Source: Oscillospiraceae bacterium (lineage in GTDB: Bacteria > Bacillota > Clostridia > Oscillospirales > Ruminococcaceae). Taken from it: 7,555 nucleotides of DNA. The stretch spans positions 1 to 7,555 of the forward strand of contig JAHHUA010000084.1 in the NCBI GenBank assembly GCA_020024235.1, in the 5' to 3' direction. The position numbers were made by a program, and so were the translations under genes. Under the pieces are notes generated by a model. The model did no database searches. It had not been told where the DNA came from and saw nothing but the letters and a program-made list of their open reading frames with translations. Below are positions 1 through 6,362 of the stretch, piece after piece. Numbering within the stretch: position 1 is the first letter of the stretch; each line of letters begins with the position of its first letter.

Positions 1-107
1 TGGTAATTTTGTCCGAAAGTCCCCTTGATGTGTCCAAAGAAGAACTTCGCAGAATAAAAGTTGAAGCTACTTACAAAAACGGTGAAAAATTATTTGAAAT
101 AAAATAA
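1..107 (+). CDS. C-terminal fragment of a probable YtcJ-type amidohydrolase
   Basis: Only the last 34 complete codons are in the window; the gene enters from the left edge and ends at TAA 105-107, with a second TAA directly after it. The peptide reads VILSESPLDVSKEELRRIKV and continues to a TYKNGEKLFEIK end. This matches the usual C-terminus of amidohydrolase family 3 (YtcJ-like) proteins, where a 'DLVVLD.(D/N)P' strand is followed by 'P.EEL..IKV..T...G..VY'. These are metal-dependent hydrolases of amide or related bonds, generally cytoplasmic and with poorly known substrates. The metal-binding residues lie outside the window, so the family assignment rests on this tail alone. The gene converges on groEL and is closed by the hairpin at 138-181. 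Confidence 0.6.
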   Translation, partial: VILSESPLDVSKEELRRIKVEATYKNGEKLFEIK

Positions 108-137
108 TAAAAATTCTGACAAAGTATTTATATTGTT

Positions 138-181
138 AAATAACCCTGAAAAGCTTTTTAAATTGCTTTTCAGGGTTATTT
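138..181 (+). terminator. Intrinsic terminator after the amidohydrolase-like gene
   Basis: A perfect 17-bp inverted repeat is present: the left arm 138-154 contains AATAACCCTGAAAAGC, the right arm 165-181 is its reverse complement, and the loop is 10 bases. A T-rich stretch (TTATTTTAT) overlaps the end of the right arm. It starts 30 bases after the stop codon at 107. The flanks are AT-rich on both sides, so it could also stop minus-strand read-through from groEL. Confidence 0.88.
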
Positions 182-364
182 TATAAATTGTTCTTTGTTT
201 ATTGTGAGATTTTTTCAGGGTCTATTTCATACATGAGTTTGGCGTGATTTTACTTGATAATTTCCTTATTTATAATACTTTTCGGATAAACTTTGCCTCT
301 GAAAAAATATCTAAGCCCTCTTTTATAAATTTTTTGTTTTTTCTTTTAAAAAACTTTCTTATAC
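182..364. other. AT-rich convergent intergenic stretch, no gene recognised
   Basis: No convincing gene is seen here. The one long open frame (GTG at 244, plus strand) has no ribosome binding site, has a Phe/Leu/Ile/Asn/Lys-rich composition typical of translated AT-rich spacer, and runs through the groESL terminator into the end of groEL. A third copy of the upstream terminator arm (TTTTCAGGGT) occurs at 212-221. The segments 296-305 and 313-321 are complementary to parts of 388-401 (see findings). Confidence 0.6.
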
Positions 365-410
365 AAAACAAAGCTCAAAAAGCTTTGTTTTCAGAGGGCT
401 TTTTGAGCTT
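365..410 (-). terminator. Probable groESL terminator made of two overlapping hairpins
   Basis: The structure begins about 15 bases beyond the groEL stop codon when read on the minus strand. One stem pairs 371-383 (AAGCTCAAAAAGC) with 398-410, 13 bp perfect. A second stem pairs 365-375 (AAAACAAAGCT) with 381-391, 11 bp perfect with a 5-base loop. They share bases, so only one can form at a time. On the minus strand both are followed by a U-rich run (TGTTTTG), as expected for an intrinsic terminator. Which one acts in the cell cannot be told from sequence. Confidence 0.75.
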
Positions 411-425
411 AGATTATTTTATCTG

Positions 426-2051
426 TTAATACATTCCGCCCATACCTGGGTTAGGCATTGCAGGTACATCTTTTTCAGGTTCATCTGCAACCAATGATTC
501 TGTAGTAAGAACCATAGCAGCAACAGAAGATGCGTTTTGAAGAGCAGAACGTGTAACCTTAGTTGGGTCAACAACACCGATTTCCATCATATCGTTGTAG
601 CTTTCGTTGTAAGCGTCAAAACCATATCCGATTTTTCCTGAACGCTTGATTGTATCAATGATTACAGAACCTTCCAAACCTGCATTGGCAGCAATTTGAC
701 GGATAGGTTCTTCCAAAGCACGCAGTACAATTCTAACACCTGTTTTTTCATCGCCGTCACAAGTGTCAAGAATCTTTTCAACAGCAGGAATTGCATTAAT
801 AAGAGCTGTACCGCCGCCAGCTACAATACCTTCTTCAACAGCAGCCTTTGTAGCAGCCAAAGCATCTTCAATTCTGAGTTTCTTTTCTTTCATTTCAACC
901 TCTGTAGCAGCACCTACTCTGATAACAGCTACACCGCCTGCAAGTTTAGCAAGTCTTTCCTGAAGTTTTTCTTTGTCAAATTCAGAAGTTGTTTCTTCAA
1001 TTTGATGTCTGATAAGGTTTGTTCTTGAATCAATATCAGATTTTTCCCCTGCACCGTCAACAATAATTGTATTTTCCTTGCCAACGATAACCTGACGGGC
1101 AGTACCCAGCATTTGTACAGTAGCATCACTGAGTTCATAACCTAAGTCAGAGGAAATAACTGTTGCACCTGTAAGAATAGCAATATCCTGGAGCATTTCC
1201 TTGCGTCTGTCACCAAATCCGGGAGCTTTAACAGCAACACAGGTAAATGTACCTCTCAGTTTATTTACAATAAGTGTGGAGAGAGCTTCACCTTCAATGT
1301 CATCAGCAATTATGAGAAGTTTCTTGCCTGTTTTAACGATTTCTTCAAGGAGTGGGAGAATTTCCTGAATGTTGGAAATTTTCTTATCTGTAATCATAAT
1401 AGCCGGATCATCTAAAACAGCTTCCATTTTATCCATATCGGTAGCCATATAAGGTGTAATGTAGCCTCTGTCAAATTGCATACCTTCTACAACATCACAG
1501 TAAGTTTCAGCTGTCTTGGATTCTTCAATGGTGATAACACCGTCTTTAGAAACCTTTTCCATAGCGTCTGCAATGAGTTTACCGATAACTTCATCTCCTG
1601 CGGAAACAGTGGCAACTCTTGCAATATCCTCTGTACATGAAATTGATTTGGAATTTGCAATAACAGTTTCAACAGCTTTTGCAACAGCCTTTTCAATACC
1701 CTTTTTAACAATCATAGGGTTAGCTCCGGATGTAACATTCTTCATGCCTTCTCTTACGAGAGCCTGAGCCAAAAGTGTAGCAGTTGTTGTGCCGTCACCT
1801 GCAGAATCATTTGTTTTTGTGGCAACTTCTTTAAGAAGCTGAGCGCCCATGTTTTCAAAAGCGTCTTCCAGTTCAATTTCCTTAGCTATTGTAACACCGT
1901 CATTGGTGATAAGTGGTGAACCGAATTTTTTATCCAAAACAACATTTCTTCCCTTAGGGCCAAGGGTAATTTTTACTGTGTCTGCTAATTTATCAATACC
2001 GTTTTGCAAGGATTTTCTTGCATCTTCGCCGTATATTATTTTCTTTGCCAT
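426..2051 (-). CDS. groEL: 60-kDa chaperonin GroEL (Hsp60)
   Basis: GroEL is the ATP-driven, double-ring cytoplasmic chaperonin that encloses unfolded proteins under a GroES lid. From the ATG at 2051-2049 the protein has 541 residues, the normal family length, and begins MAKKIIYGEDARK. Visible landmarks are the nucleotide-binding LGPKGRNV near residues 30-37, ITNDGVT with Asp51, AGDGTTT with Asp86, the apical-domain APGFGDRR near 276-283, the hydrolysis Asp396 in RIEDALAAT, and VEEGIVAGGGTAL near 405-417. The tail is short (PAMPNPGMGGMY) and ends in Tyr, with only a remnant of the usual Gly-Gly-Met repeats. An in-frame TTG nine bases upstream at 2060 is rejected as the start, because the AGGAGA site is correctly spaced from the ATG and MAKK is the conserved N-terminus. 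It is the second gene of the groES-groEL operon, 54 bases after groES, and shares its CIRCE control. Confidence 0.99.
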   Translation of the reverse strand: MAKKIIYGEDARKSLQNGIDKLADTVKITLGPKGRNVVLDKKFGSPLITNDGVTIAKEIELEDAFENMGAQLLKEVATKTNDSAGDGTTTATLLAQALVREGMKNVTSGANPMIVKKGIEKAVAKAVETVIANSKSISCTEDIARVATVSAGDEVIGKLIADAMEKVSKDGVITIEESKTAETYCDVVEGMQFDRGYITPYMATDMDKMEAVLDDPAIMITDKKISNIQEILPLLEEIVKTGKKLLIIADDIEGEALSTLIVNKLRGTFTCVAVKAPGFGDRRKEMLQDIAILTGATVISSDLGYELSDATVQMLGTARQVIVGKENTIIVDGAGEKSDIDSRTNLIRHQIEETTSEFDKEKLQERLAKLAGGVAVIRVGAATEVEMKEKKLRIEDALAATKAAVEEGIVAGGGTALINAIPAVEKILDTCDGDEKTGVRIVLRALEEPIRQIAANAGLEGSVIIDTIKRSGKIGYGFDAYNESYNDMMEIGVVDPTKVTRSALQNASSVAAMVLTTESLVADEPEKDVPAMPNPGMGGMY

Positions 2052-2060
2052 GAAAATCAA

Positions 2061-2068
2061 TCTCCTTT
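2061..2068 (-). promoter_or_regulatory. groEL ribosome binding site
   Basis: On the minus strand this reads AAAGGAGA, ending 9 bases before the ATG at 2051. It fixes the start at MAKK and rules out the upstream in-frame TTG at 2060, which directly abuts the site. Confidence 0.9.
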
Positions 2069-2105
2069 TAAATTAATTTTTATATGTTATGAATTCTTTG
2101 GCATA

Positions 2106-2390
2106 TTAAAGAACAATAGCCAATACATCAGCCTGGCGGAGGATTGTGTATTCCTGACCTTCCAGTTTAACTTCTGTACCTGAATATTTGCTGATGAGGA
2201 CTTTATCACCTACTTTAAGTTCCATTTTAATTTCTTTTCCGTCTACAACGCCGCCGGGGCCAACTGCCACAACTTCTGCAACCTGTGGTTTTTCCTTTGC
2301 GCTGCCTGAAAGAATAATACCGCTTTTGGTAGTTTCTTCGGCTTCTACCATCTTAATAACAACTCTGTCGGCAAGTGGTTTAATGTTCAT
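2106..2390 (-). CDS. groES: 10-kDa co-chaperonin GroES (Hsp10)
   Basis: GroES forms the heptameric lid of the GroEL chamber in the cytoplasm. The 94-residue product has the expected length. It starts MNIKPLADRVVIK, carries the GroEL-binding mobile loop around residues 16-33 with its hydrophobic Ile-Ile-Leu tripeptide at 25-27, the VGPGG turn at 43-47, and a GDKVLISKYSGTEVK stretch near 61-75 that belongs to the beta-barrel. GGAGGA at 2402-2397 (minus strand) lies 6 bases before the ATG. It is first in the groES-groEL operon, with an approximately 70-base leader that begins within the CIRCE operator. Nothing is missing or altered. Confidence 0.99.
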   Translation of the reverse strand: MNIKPLADRVVIKMVEAEETTKSGIILSGSAKEKPQVAEVVAVGPGGVVDGKEIKMELKVGDKVLISKYSGTEVKLEGQEYTILRQADVLAIVL

Positions 2391-2435
2391 AACTATTCCT
2401 CCATTTTATAAAAATAATATTATATATAATTGTTG

Positions 2436-2462
2436 TTAGCACTCATTAGCTCTGAGTGCTAA
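2436..2462 (-). promoter_or_regulatory. CIRCE operator (HrcA binding site)
   Basis: TTAGCACTC at 2436-2444, a 9-base spacer, then GAGTGCTAA at 2454-2462. Both arms match the CIRCE consensus exactly. CIRCE is the site where the HrcA repressor blocks chaperone operons until heat or misfolding stress titrates GroEL away from HrcA. The site lies just downstream of the predicted -10 box, so it covers the transcription start and would also be carried at the 5' end of the mRNA. hrcA itself is not in this window. Confidence 0.98.
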
Positions 2463-2467
2463 TTATT

Positions 2468-2495
2468 ATTGTACACTAAATTTTCCAAAAATCAA
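2468..2495 (-). promoter_or_regulatory. groESL promoter, sigma-A type
   Basis: On the minus strand there is a -35 box TTGATT (2495-2490), a 16-base spacer and a -10 box TACAAT (2473-2468). The predicted start near 2461 falls in the CIRCE arm, the usual arrangement for HrcA-controlled operons. Confidence 0.75.
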
Positions 2496-2625
2496 GCCTT
2501 TTTATAAAATATAATTGATTATTAAAATAATTTACAATTTTTTAAAAAATTAATATATAAAAACAGCTGTAAATAGCATATTTTTAAATAATAAAGAAAA
2601 AATATTCCCAAAAATAAAATTACTG

Positions 2626-2655
2626 CTTACATTTTTTCGCATTTTTTGGTATAAT
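2626..2655 (+). promoter_or_regulatory. Promoter for the rlmB gene set
   Basis: A perfect TATAAT -10 box lies at 2650-2655, preceded by TGG so that it also fits the extended -10 form. A weaker -35-like CTTACA is at 2626-2631 with an 18-base spacer. The predicted start near 2662 gives a leader of about 65 bases to the ATG at 2727. The region between this and the groESL promoter (about 130 bases) is very AT-rich with A/T runs and shows nothing else recognisable. Confidence 0.65.
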
Positions 2656-2708
2656 AATAAACATTGATACCTATAATTGTATGTAAAATAAAACAGCTTT
2701 ATGCAGAT

Positions 2709-2715
2709 AAGGAAG
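2709..2715 (+). promoter_or_regulatory. rlmB ribosome binding site
   Basis: AAGGAAG lies 11 bases before the ATG at 2727. It supports that ATG over the in-frame TTG at 2664, which lies almost on the predicted transcription start and has no ribosome binding site. Confidence 0.65.
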
Positions 2716-2726
2716 ATAAATATATT

Positions 2727-3494
2727 ATGGATAATGAAACAAAACTAAGGGAAGATGTAGTGCCCGGCAGAAATTCCGTTATGGAACTTCTTAAAAGCGG
2801 CAGAGAAATAGAAAGTATATACATAGTTAAAGGTGAACTCAAAGGCAGTATTACCAAAATTGTGGCTATGGCAAAAGACAGAGGAATACCTGTAAAAGAA
2901 GTAAATGAAATAAAACTTGACAATATGACAGGTTTTGCAAATCATCAGGGTGTGGCAGCAGTAACTTCCGCTTACGAATACGCCACAGTAGAAGAAATCA
3001 TTAAAAATGCTCAGGGACATGACCCGTTCATAATTATATGTGATAATATAGAGGACTCTCATAATTTAGGAGCCATAATCCGTACTGCGGAAGCCGCAGG
3101 AGCTGACGGTATTATTATCCCAAAGCGACACGGAGTGGGTCTTACCGCTGTTGTGGCAAAAATTGCAGTAGGAGCCGCAGAATATATGCCTGTTGCCAGA
3201 GTGTCAAATTTAGCCTCCACCATAGATGAACTTAAAAAGCAAAACATTTGGGTTTACGGTGCAGATATGGACGGACAAAACTGGTGTTCTACCGATTTTT
3301 CAGGGGGAGTAGCCTTGGTAATAGGTTCGGAAGGCAAGGGTATAAGCCGTCTTATAAAGGAAAAATGTGATGTTATAGTATCACTTCCCATGAATGGACA
3401 TATCAATTCCCTTAATGCTTCTGTAGCAGCGGGAATTATGATGTATGAGGTAACAAGACAGAAAATGAAATTAAATTCCAAGAATTTTAAATAG
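2727..3494 (+). CDS. rlmB: RlmB-type 23S rRNA (guanosine-2'-O-)-methyltransferase, SpoU/TrmH family
   Basis: The predicted enzyme transfers a methyl group from S-adenosylmethionine to a ribose 2'-OH in RNA; RlmB acts on a conserved guanosine in the 23S peptidyl-transferase region. From the ATG the protein has 255 residues, usual for RlmB. Residues 12-85 form the L30e-like substrate-binding domain (VPGRNSVMELL, then NHQGVAAV). Residues 100-245 form the SPOUT knotted methylase domain with all three motifs intact: motif 1 SHNLGAIIRTAEAAG with Asn113 and Arg119, motif 2 LVIGSEGKGISRLI with Glu202, and motif 3 VSLPMNGHINSLNASVA with Asn230 and Ser232. The exact target could differ, since close relatives (TrmH, TsnR-like) share these motifs. 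It is first in a plus-strand set; the next gene starts 41 bases later with no terminator between. It lacks its frequent neighbours cysS and mrnC. Confidence 0.9.
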   Translation: MDNETKLREDVVPGRNSVMELLKSGREIESIYIVKGELKGSITKIVAMAKDRGIPVKEVNEIKLDNMTGFANHQGVAAVTSAYEYATVEEIIKNAQGHDPFIIICDNIEDSHNLGAIIRTAEAAGADGIIIPKRHGVGLTAVVAKIAVGAAEYMPVARVSNLASTIDELKKQNIWVYGADMDGQNWCSTDFSGGVALVIGSEGKGISRLIKEKCDVIVSLPMNGHINSLNASVAAGIMMYEVTRQKMKLNSKNFK

Positions 3495-3522
3495 AACAGG
3501 AAATTTGTTTTGTATTTAGAAA

Positions 3523-3528
3523 GAGGTG
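3523..3528 (+). promoter_or_regulatory. Ribosome binding site of the pseudo-ATPase gene
   Basis: GAGGTG lies 7 bases before the ATG at 3536. This selects the ATG over the in-frame TTG at 3530, which is too close to the site. Confidence 0.8.
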
Positions 3529-3535
3529 CTTGATT

Positions 3536-6301
3536 ATGGACAAAAACAACTATTCCGTAGATAACATATTGGAAGAAATAAAGCGAAAAAAACAGGCAAA
3601 ACATAATGATGAAATGCCGCCCCAATCAATACCAAGACCAAATCCCGAAATAAGGCCTCCTGTTCAGGATTTTCGCCGTGAGGTAAAGGAATATATACCT
3701 CCTTACAGAGAAGAACCTCCCGTTTATCATAAGACTGAACCACAGATTAATCAACAGGATTTCAGGCAGTCAGAGTCCTCGATTTATCGCAGGGATTTAA
3801 GTCAGTCGGAGCCATCACCTTATCGTCAGGATTTTCATAATCCGGAGCCTCCTAAACAGGAATTTAGCTTTTATGATAAATATATGGCTGACAAAAAAGA
3901 AAATAACAATGTTAATCCGGTAGAAATGCCTGAAAATCATCAAATAGGTGCTTCTGTTGCAGAGCTTATGGAAAAGGAATATACCACTGATGACAACAGG
4001 GAATATTTTCAGGGCGGGGTAAATGATACATCTTCACCTAAAATTGCAGATGCTTTCGGTGATAAGGCTTTTAAACCCTTTGAAACAAAAGCCGCAGCCA
4101 ATTTAAAAGAAAAGCACAGAAGAAAGTTTTTCGGTCAGAAAGAAGAAAAAACACAAGTGCATAATGAGCAGCCTGCATATACTTCCGAATTTGAAGAAAG
4201 GCGGGAACCTCACCGTAATGAACCTGTTCGTCAGCCTGTGAATTATGAAATGAAACCTCCGGCAGAGCAAATTCCACCTAAAAGAGAGGTTTATCAGCCC
4301 TCTGTAAACACTTCAACGGTTGCTGAAAATTATGAAAATGATAAAACAGGGGAAAAAGCACCTTTTAAAGTAAATCTCAAAGATAATTTTTTTGATCAGA
4401 ATGACAAAGAAAACACACAGATGAATATAAAAGTGGGCAATATGGACAGCTCAAAAGCGGCTATGGGATTTACAAGAAGTATACCTATTTTAGGCACTGA
4501 GGAAGAACAAAGAAAGAAAAATGCTTTTACTTTCGGCGACGGAGAAAATGATAAGAAGAGCACTTTCAGCGATTTTGACTCTCCAAAAGATACTGATGAA
4601 ATAAAAAATAATTTAAAGAAATCTCAGATTACAAATTTAGTTCAGCTTATTATTACTGCTGTAATTTTCTCAATGCTGCTTTACTGGGGAATTTCCCTTA
4701 ATAATACAAAGCTCCCGCTGCCTTCATTCATGCTTCCGGAAGTAAATATGCAGATATTTGTGGGAATATCACTGGGATTTTTAATTATAAACACATTGGT
4801 TTGTTATTCCGTTGTGGGCGGAGGACTTATTTCCTTATTTACTCTCAAGCCTAACGGAGATTCGGCAGCAGCTTTGGCGGTAATTTCTACTATACTTCAA
4901 GGTGTGGCACTGGTGGCTTTGCCGGAAAAAGTTTTACAGCCCGGTGTAAATATGTATTTCTGTCTGCCTTCTTTGGCTTTGCTGTTTAACTTAATAGGCA
5001 AGACATTTATGTATTCCAGAATAAAACGAAATTTTGATTTTCTTACCAATGATGATGAAAAATACACCTTGGGTCTTATCAATAACAAAAGTTTTGAAAG
5101 AGAAATCACCCGTGGACAGAATATTGACACACCTTGTGTGGTATACAGTTCAAAAACTAAATTTCCCACAGGATTTTTACAGTTTTCCTACTCTCCTGAT
5201 TACAGCGACGGAATAAGCTTAATTACAATTCCGATTTTCCTGGGATTTAGTGTCTTAATGGCTGTGGTCAGCTACTTCTTTGGAGATAAAGAGAGCATGG
5301 TTTCATTGACTGTATTTTCTGCTTTGATGTGTATGGGGGCTCCCCTTACATCAACATGGCTTAGTAATCTTCCTTTAAACAGAATTTCCAGATCGTTGTC
5401 TAAAGAGGGTGCTATGATAGCAGGTTATCAGTCATTGGATGACTTTGATGAAATGAATGCCCTCTCTGTAGATGCAAATGATTTATTTGCAGGCGGAAGT
5501 ATTGTAATGCATGGAATAAAAACTTTTTCCAATTCCAGAATTGATGAAGCTATTATTGATGCAGCCAGTGTTGCCTGCAGTTCCAGCGGAATTTTAATGG
5601 ATATATTTATGGAAATGATTCAGCATAAACAGAGTTTGCTGAAAAAAGTAGACAGCATTATATATGAAGATGAAATGGGACTTTCCGCATGGGTTGGAGG
5701 CAAAAAGGTTTTAATCGGAAACAGAAATCTGATGATAAATCACGGTATGACACCTCCAAGCATTGAATATGAAAATAAATTCAAAAAAGACGGAAAGGAA
5801 CTTTTTTATCTGGCAAATTCAGGGGAACTTACAGCTATGTTTGTTATAAGCTACAAAGGTTCCGATGAAATAGGGGATTGCCTGTATGAATTGTCCGAAA
5901 AAGGCGTTACACTTTCTGTATATACCACAGACCCCAATATCACCTCTGCTAAAATAGAGGAGCTTTTTGATTATCCTCAGGATATGGTAACAGTTATGAG
6001 TTCTAAAAATCATGCAGAATTTAACGAGGTTTCCTGTGATAAGGAAAAAGCAGCAGCTAAGATTGTTTATAACGGCAATTTGGCAGCTAAGATAAAATCG
6101 GTTTGCGATGTAATCAGCGGCAAGAGTGCCATAGTTTTAGGTACAATACTACAGCTTGTATTCATTGTGGGTGGTTATGGATTGGTTGCATTTTTGGCTC
6201 TTATGGGTAAAACAGATATTGCAAACTTCCAGCTTATTGCAATTTATCAGTTAATAACTGCATTTTTAGTTATACTGATACCTAATATTCGCAAGTATTA
6301 A
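3536..6301 (+). CDS. Large membrane protein: degenerate P-type ATPase (pseudo-P1B-like) with a long disordered N-terminus
   Basis: I do not recognise a named gene. The product has 921 residues. Residues 1-360 are charged and rich in Pro, Gln, Glu and Asn, predicted disordered and cytoplasmic, opening with a short helix-like SVDNILEEIKRKK. Membrane segments appear near 365-387, 405-435, 442-463, 471-492, 560-582, 588-612, 863-889 and 896-915. This is the eight-segment layout of P1B ATPases, with the large cytoplasmic loop (613-862) after segment 6. In that loop, GLSAWVGGKKVLIGNRNLM (715-733) matches the N-domain pattern 'G..A.V.G..VLVGN', and GKELFYLANSGELTAMFVIS matches 'GKTVVFVA.DG.LAG.IAL'. 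Catalytic motifs are lost: DKTGTLT is DANDLFA (646-652), TGD is TTD (797-799), GDGxND is absent (NGNLAA near 846-851), and the 65-residue loop before segment 5 is too short for an actuator domain and has TGF, not TGE. ATP-driven transport is therefore unlikely. A structural or sensory role is inference. The gene is intact and sits between rlmB and a leucine-rich-repeat gene. Confidence 0.8.
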   Translation: MDKNNYSVDNILEEIKRKKQAKHNDEMPPQSIPRPNPEIRPPVQDFRREVKEYIPPYREEPPVYHKTEPQINQQDFRQSESSIYRRDLSQSEPSPYRQDFHNPEPPKQEFSFYDKYMADKKENNNVNPVEMPENHQIGASVAELMEKEYTTDDNREYFQGGVNDTSSPKIADAFGDKAFKPFETKAAANLKEKHRRKFFGQKEEKTQVHNEQPAYTSEFEERREPHRNEPVRQPVNYEMKPPAEQIPPKREVYQPSVNTSTVAENYENDKTGEKAPFKVNLKDNFFDQNDKENTQMNIKVGNMDSSKAAMGFTRSIPILGTEEEQRKKNAFTFGDGENDKKSTFSDFDSPKDTDEIKNNLKKSQITNLVQLIITAVIFSMLLYWGISLNNTKLPLPSFMLPEVNMQIFVGISLGFLIINTLVCYSVVGGGLISLFTLKPNGDSAAALAVISTILQGVALVALPEKVLQPGVNMYFCLPSLALLFNLIGKTFMYSRIKRNFDFLTNDDEKYTLGLINNKSFEREITRGQNIDTPCVVYSSKTKFPTGFLQFSYSPDYSDGISLITIPIFLGFSVLMAVVSYFFGDKESMVSLTVFSALMCMGAPLTSTWLSNLPLNRISRSLSKEGAMIAGYQSLDDFDEMNALSVDANDLFAGGSIVMHGIKTFSNSRIDEAIIDAASVACSSSGILMDIFMEMIQHKQSLLKKVDSIIYEDEMGLSAWVGGKKVLIGNRNLMINHGMTPPSIEYENKFKKDGKELFYLANSGELTAMFVISYKGSDEIGDCLYELSEKGVTLSVYTTDPNITSAKIEELFDYPQDMVTVMSSKNHAEFNEVSCDKEKAAAKIVYNGNLAAKIKSVCDVISGKSAIVLGTILQLVFIVGGYGLVAFLALMGKTDIANFQLIAIYQLITAFLVILIPNIRKY
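3755..3862 (+). repeat. Three imperfect 36-base (12-residue) repeats in the disordered tail
   Basis: Residues 74-85 (QDFRQSESSIYR), 86-97 (RDLSQSEPSPYR) and 98-109 (QDFHNPEPPKQE) of the 921-residue protein align as tandem 12-residue units. The DNA units are recognisably related (CAGGATTT, AGGGATTT and CAGGATTT starts) but diverged, so this is an old duplication inside a low-complexity region. Confidence 0.6.
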
Positions 6302-6308
6302 AAAAATT

Positions 6309-6336
6309 CTCCCCCGAGGATATATTCTTGGGGGAG
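6309..6336. terminator. Hairpin between the pseudo-ATPase and leucine-rich-repeat genes
   Basis: CTCCCCCGAGGA (6309-6320) pairs with TTCTTGGGGGAG (6325-6336), with two G-U pairs and a 4-base loop. Read on the plus strand it begins 7 bases after the stop codon, but no run of T follows it (ATAATATTATAAAA). Read on the minus strand it is followed by a run of seven T after AA, a classical intrinsic terminator. No minus-strand gene is visible to its right in this window. On the plus strand it may be a weak terminator or an mRNA 3'-end stabiliser that lowers expression of the next gene. Confidence 0.6.
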
Positions 6337-6362
6337 ATAATATTATAAAAGGAAAAGAAAAT

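Noticed and set aside
244..429. 61-residue plus-strand open frame with a GTG start
   Set aside because: It has no ribosome binding site and its composition is that of translated AT-rich spacer. It reads through the groESL terminator into the groEL stop region.
696..1028. Plus-strand open frames opposite groEL (also 763-963, 1516-1767 and 1849-2076)
   Set aside because: They are antisense shadows of a strongly conserved groEL reading frame, with no family resemblance of their own.
2536..2551. Perfect 16-base palindrome of A and T runs in the divergent promoter region
   Set aside because: It consists only of six-base T and A runs with AA/TT ends, easily expected by chance in such AT-rich DNA. 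It may bend DNA or aid the promoter, but no regulator site is recognised.
2664..2726. TTG start that would add 21 residues to RlmB
   Set aside because: It sits on the predicted transcription start, has no ribosome binding site, and the added residues do not resemble the family N-terminus.
3536..6301. Functional metal-transporting P-type ATPase
   Set aside because: DKTGT, TGES, GDGxND and the CPC metal site are all missing, so catalytic transport is not supported even though the layout matches.
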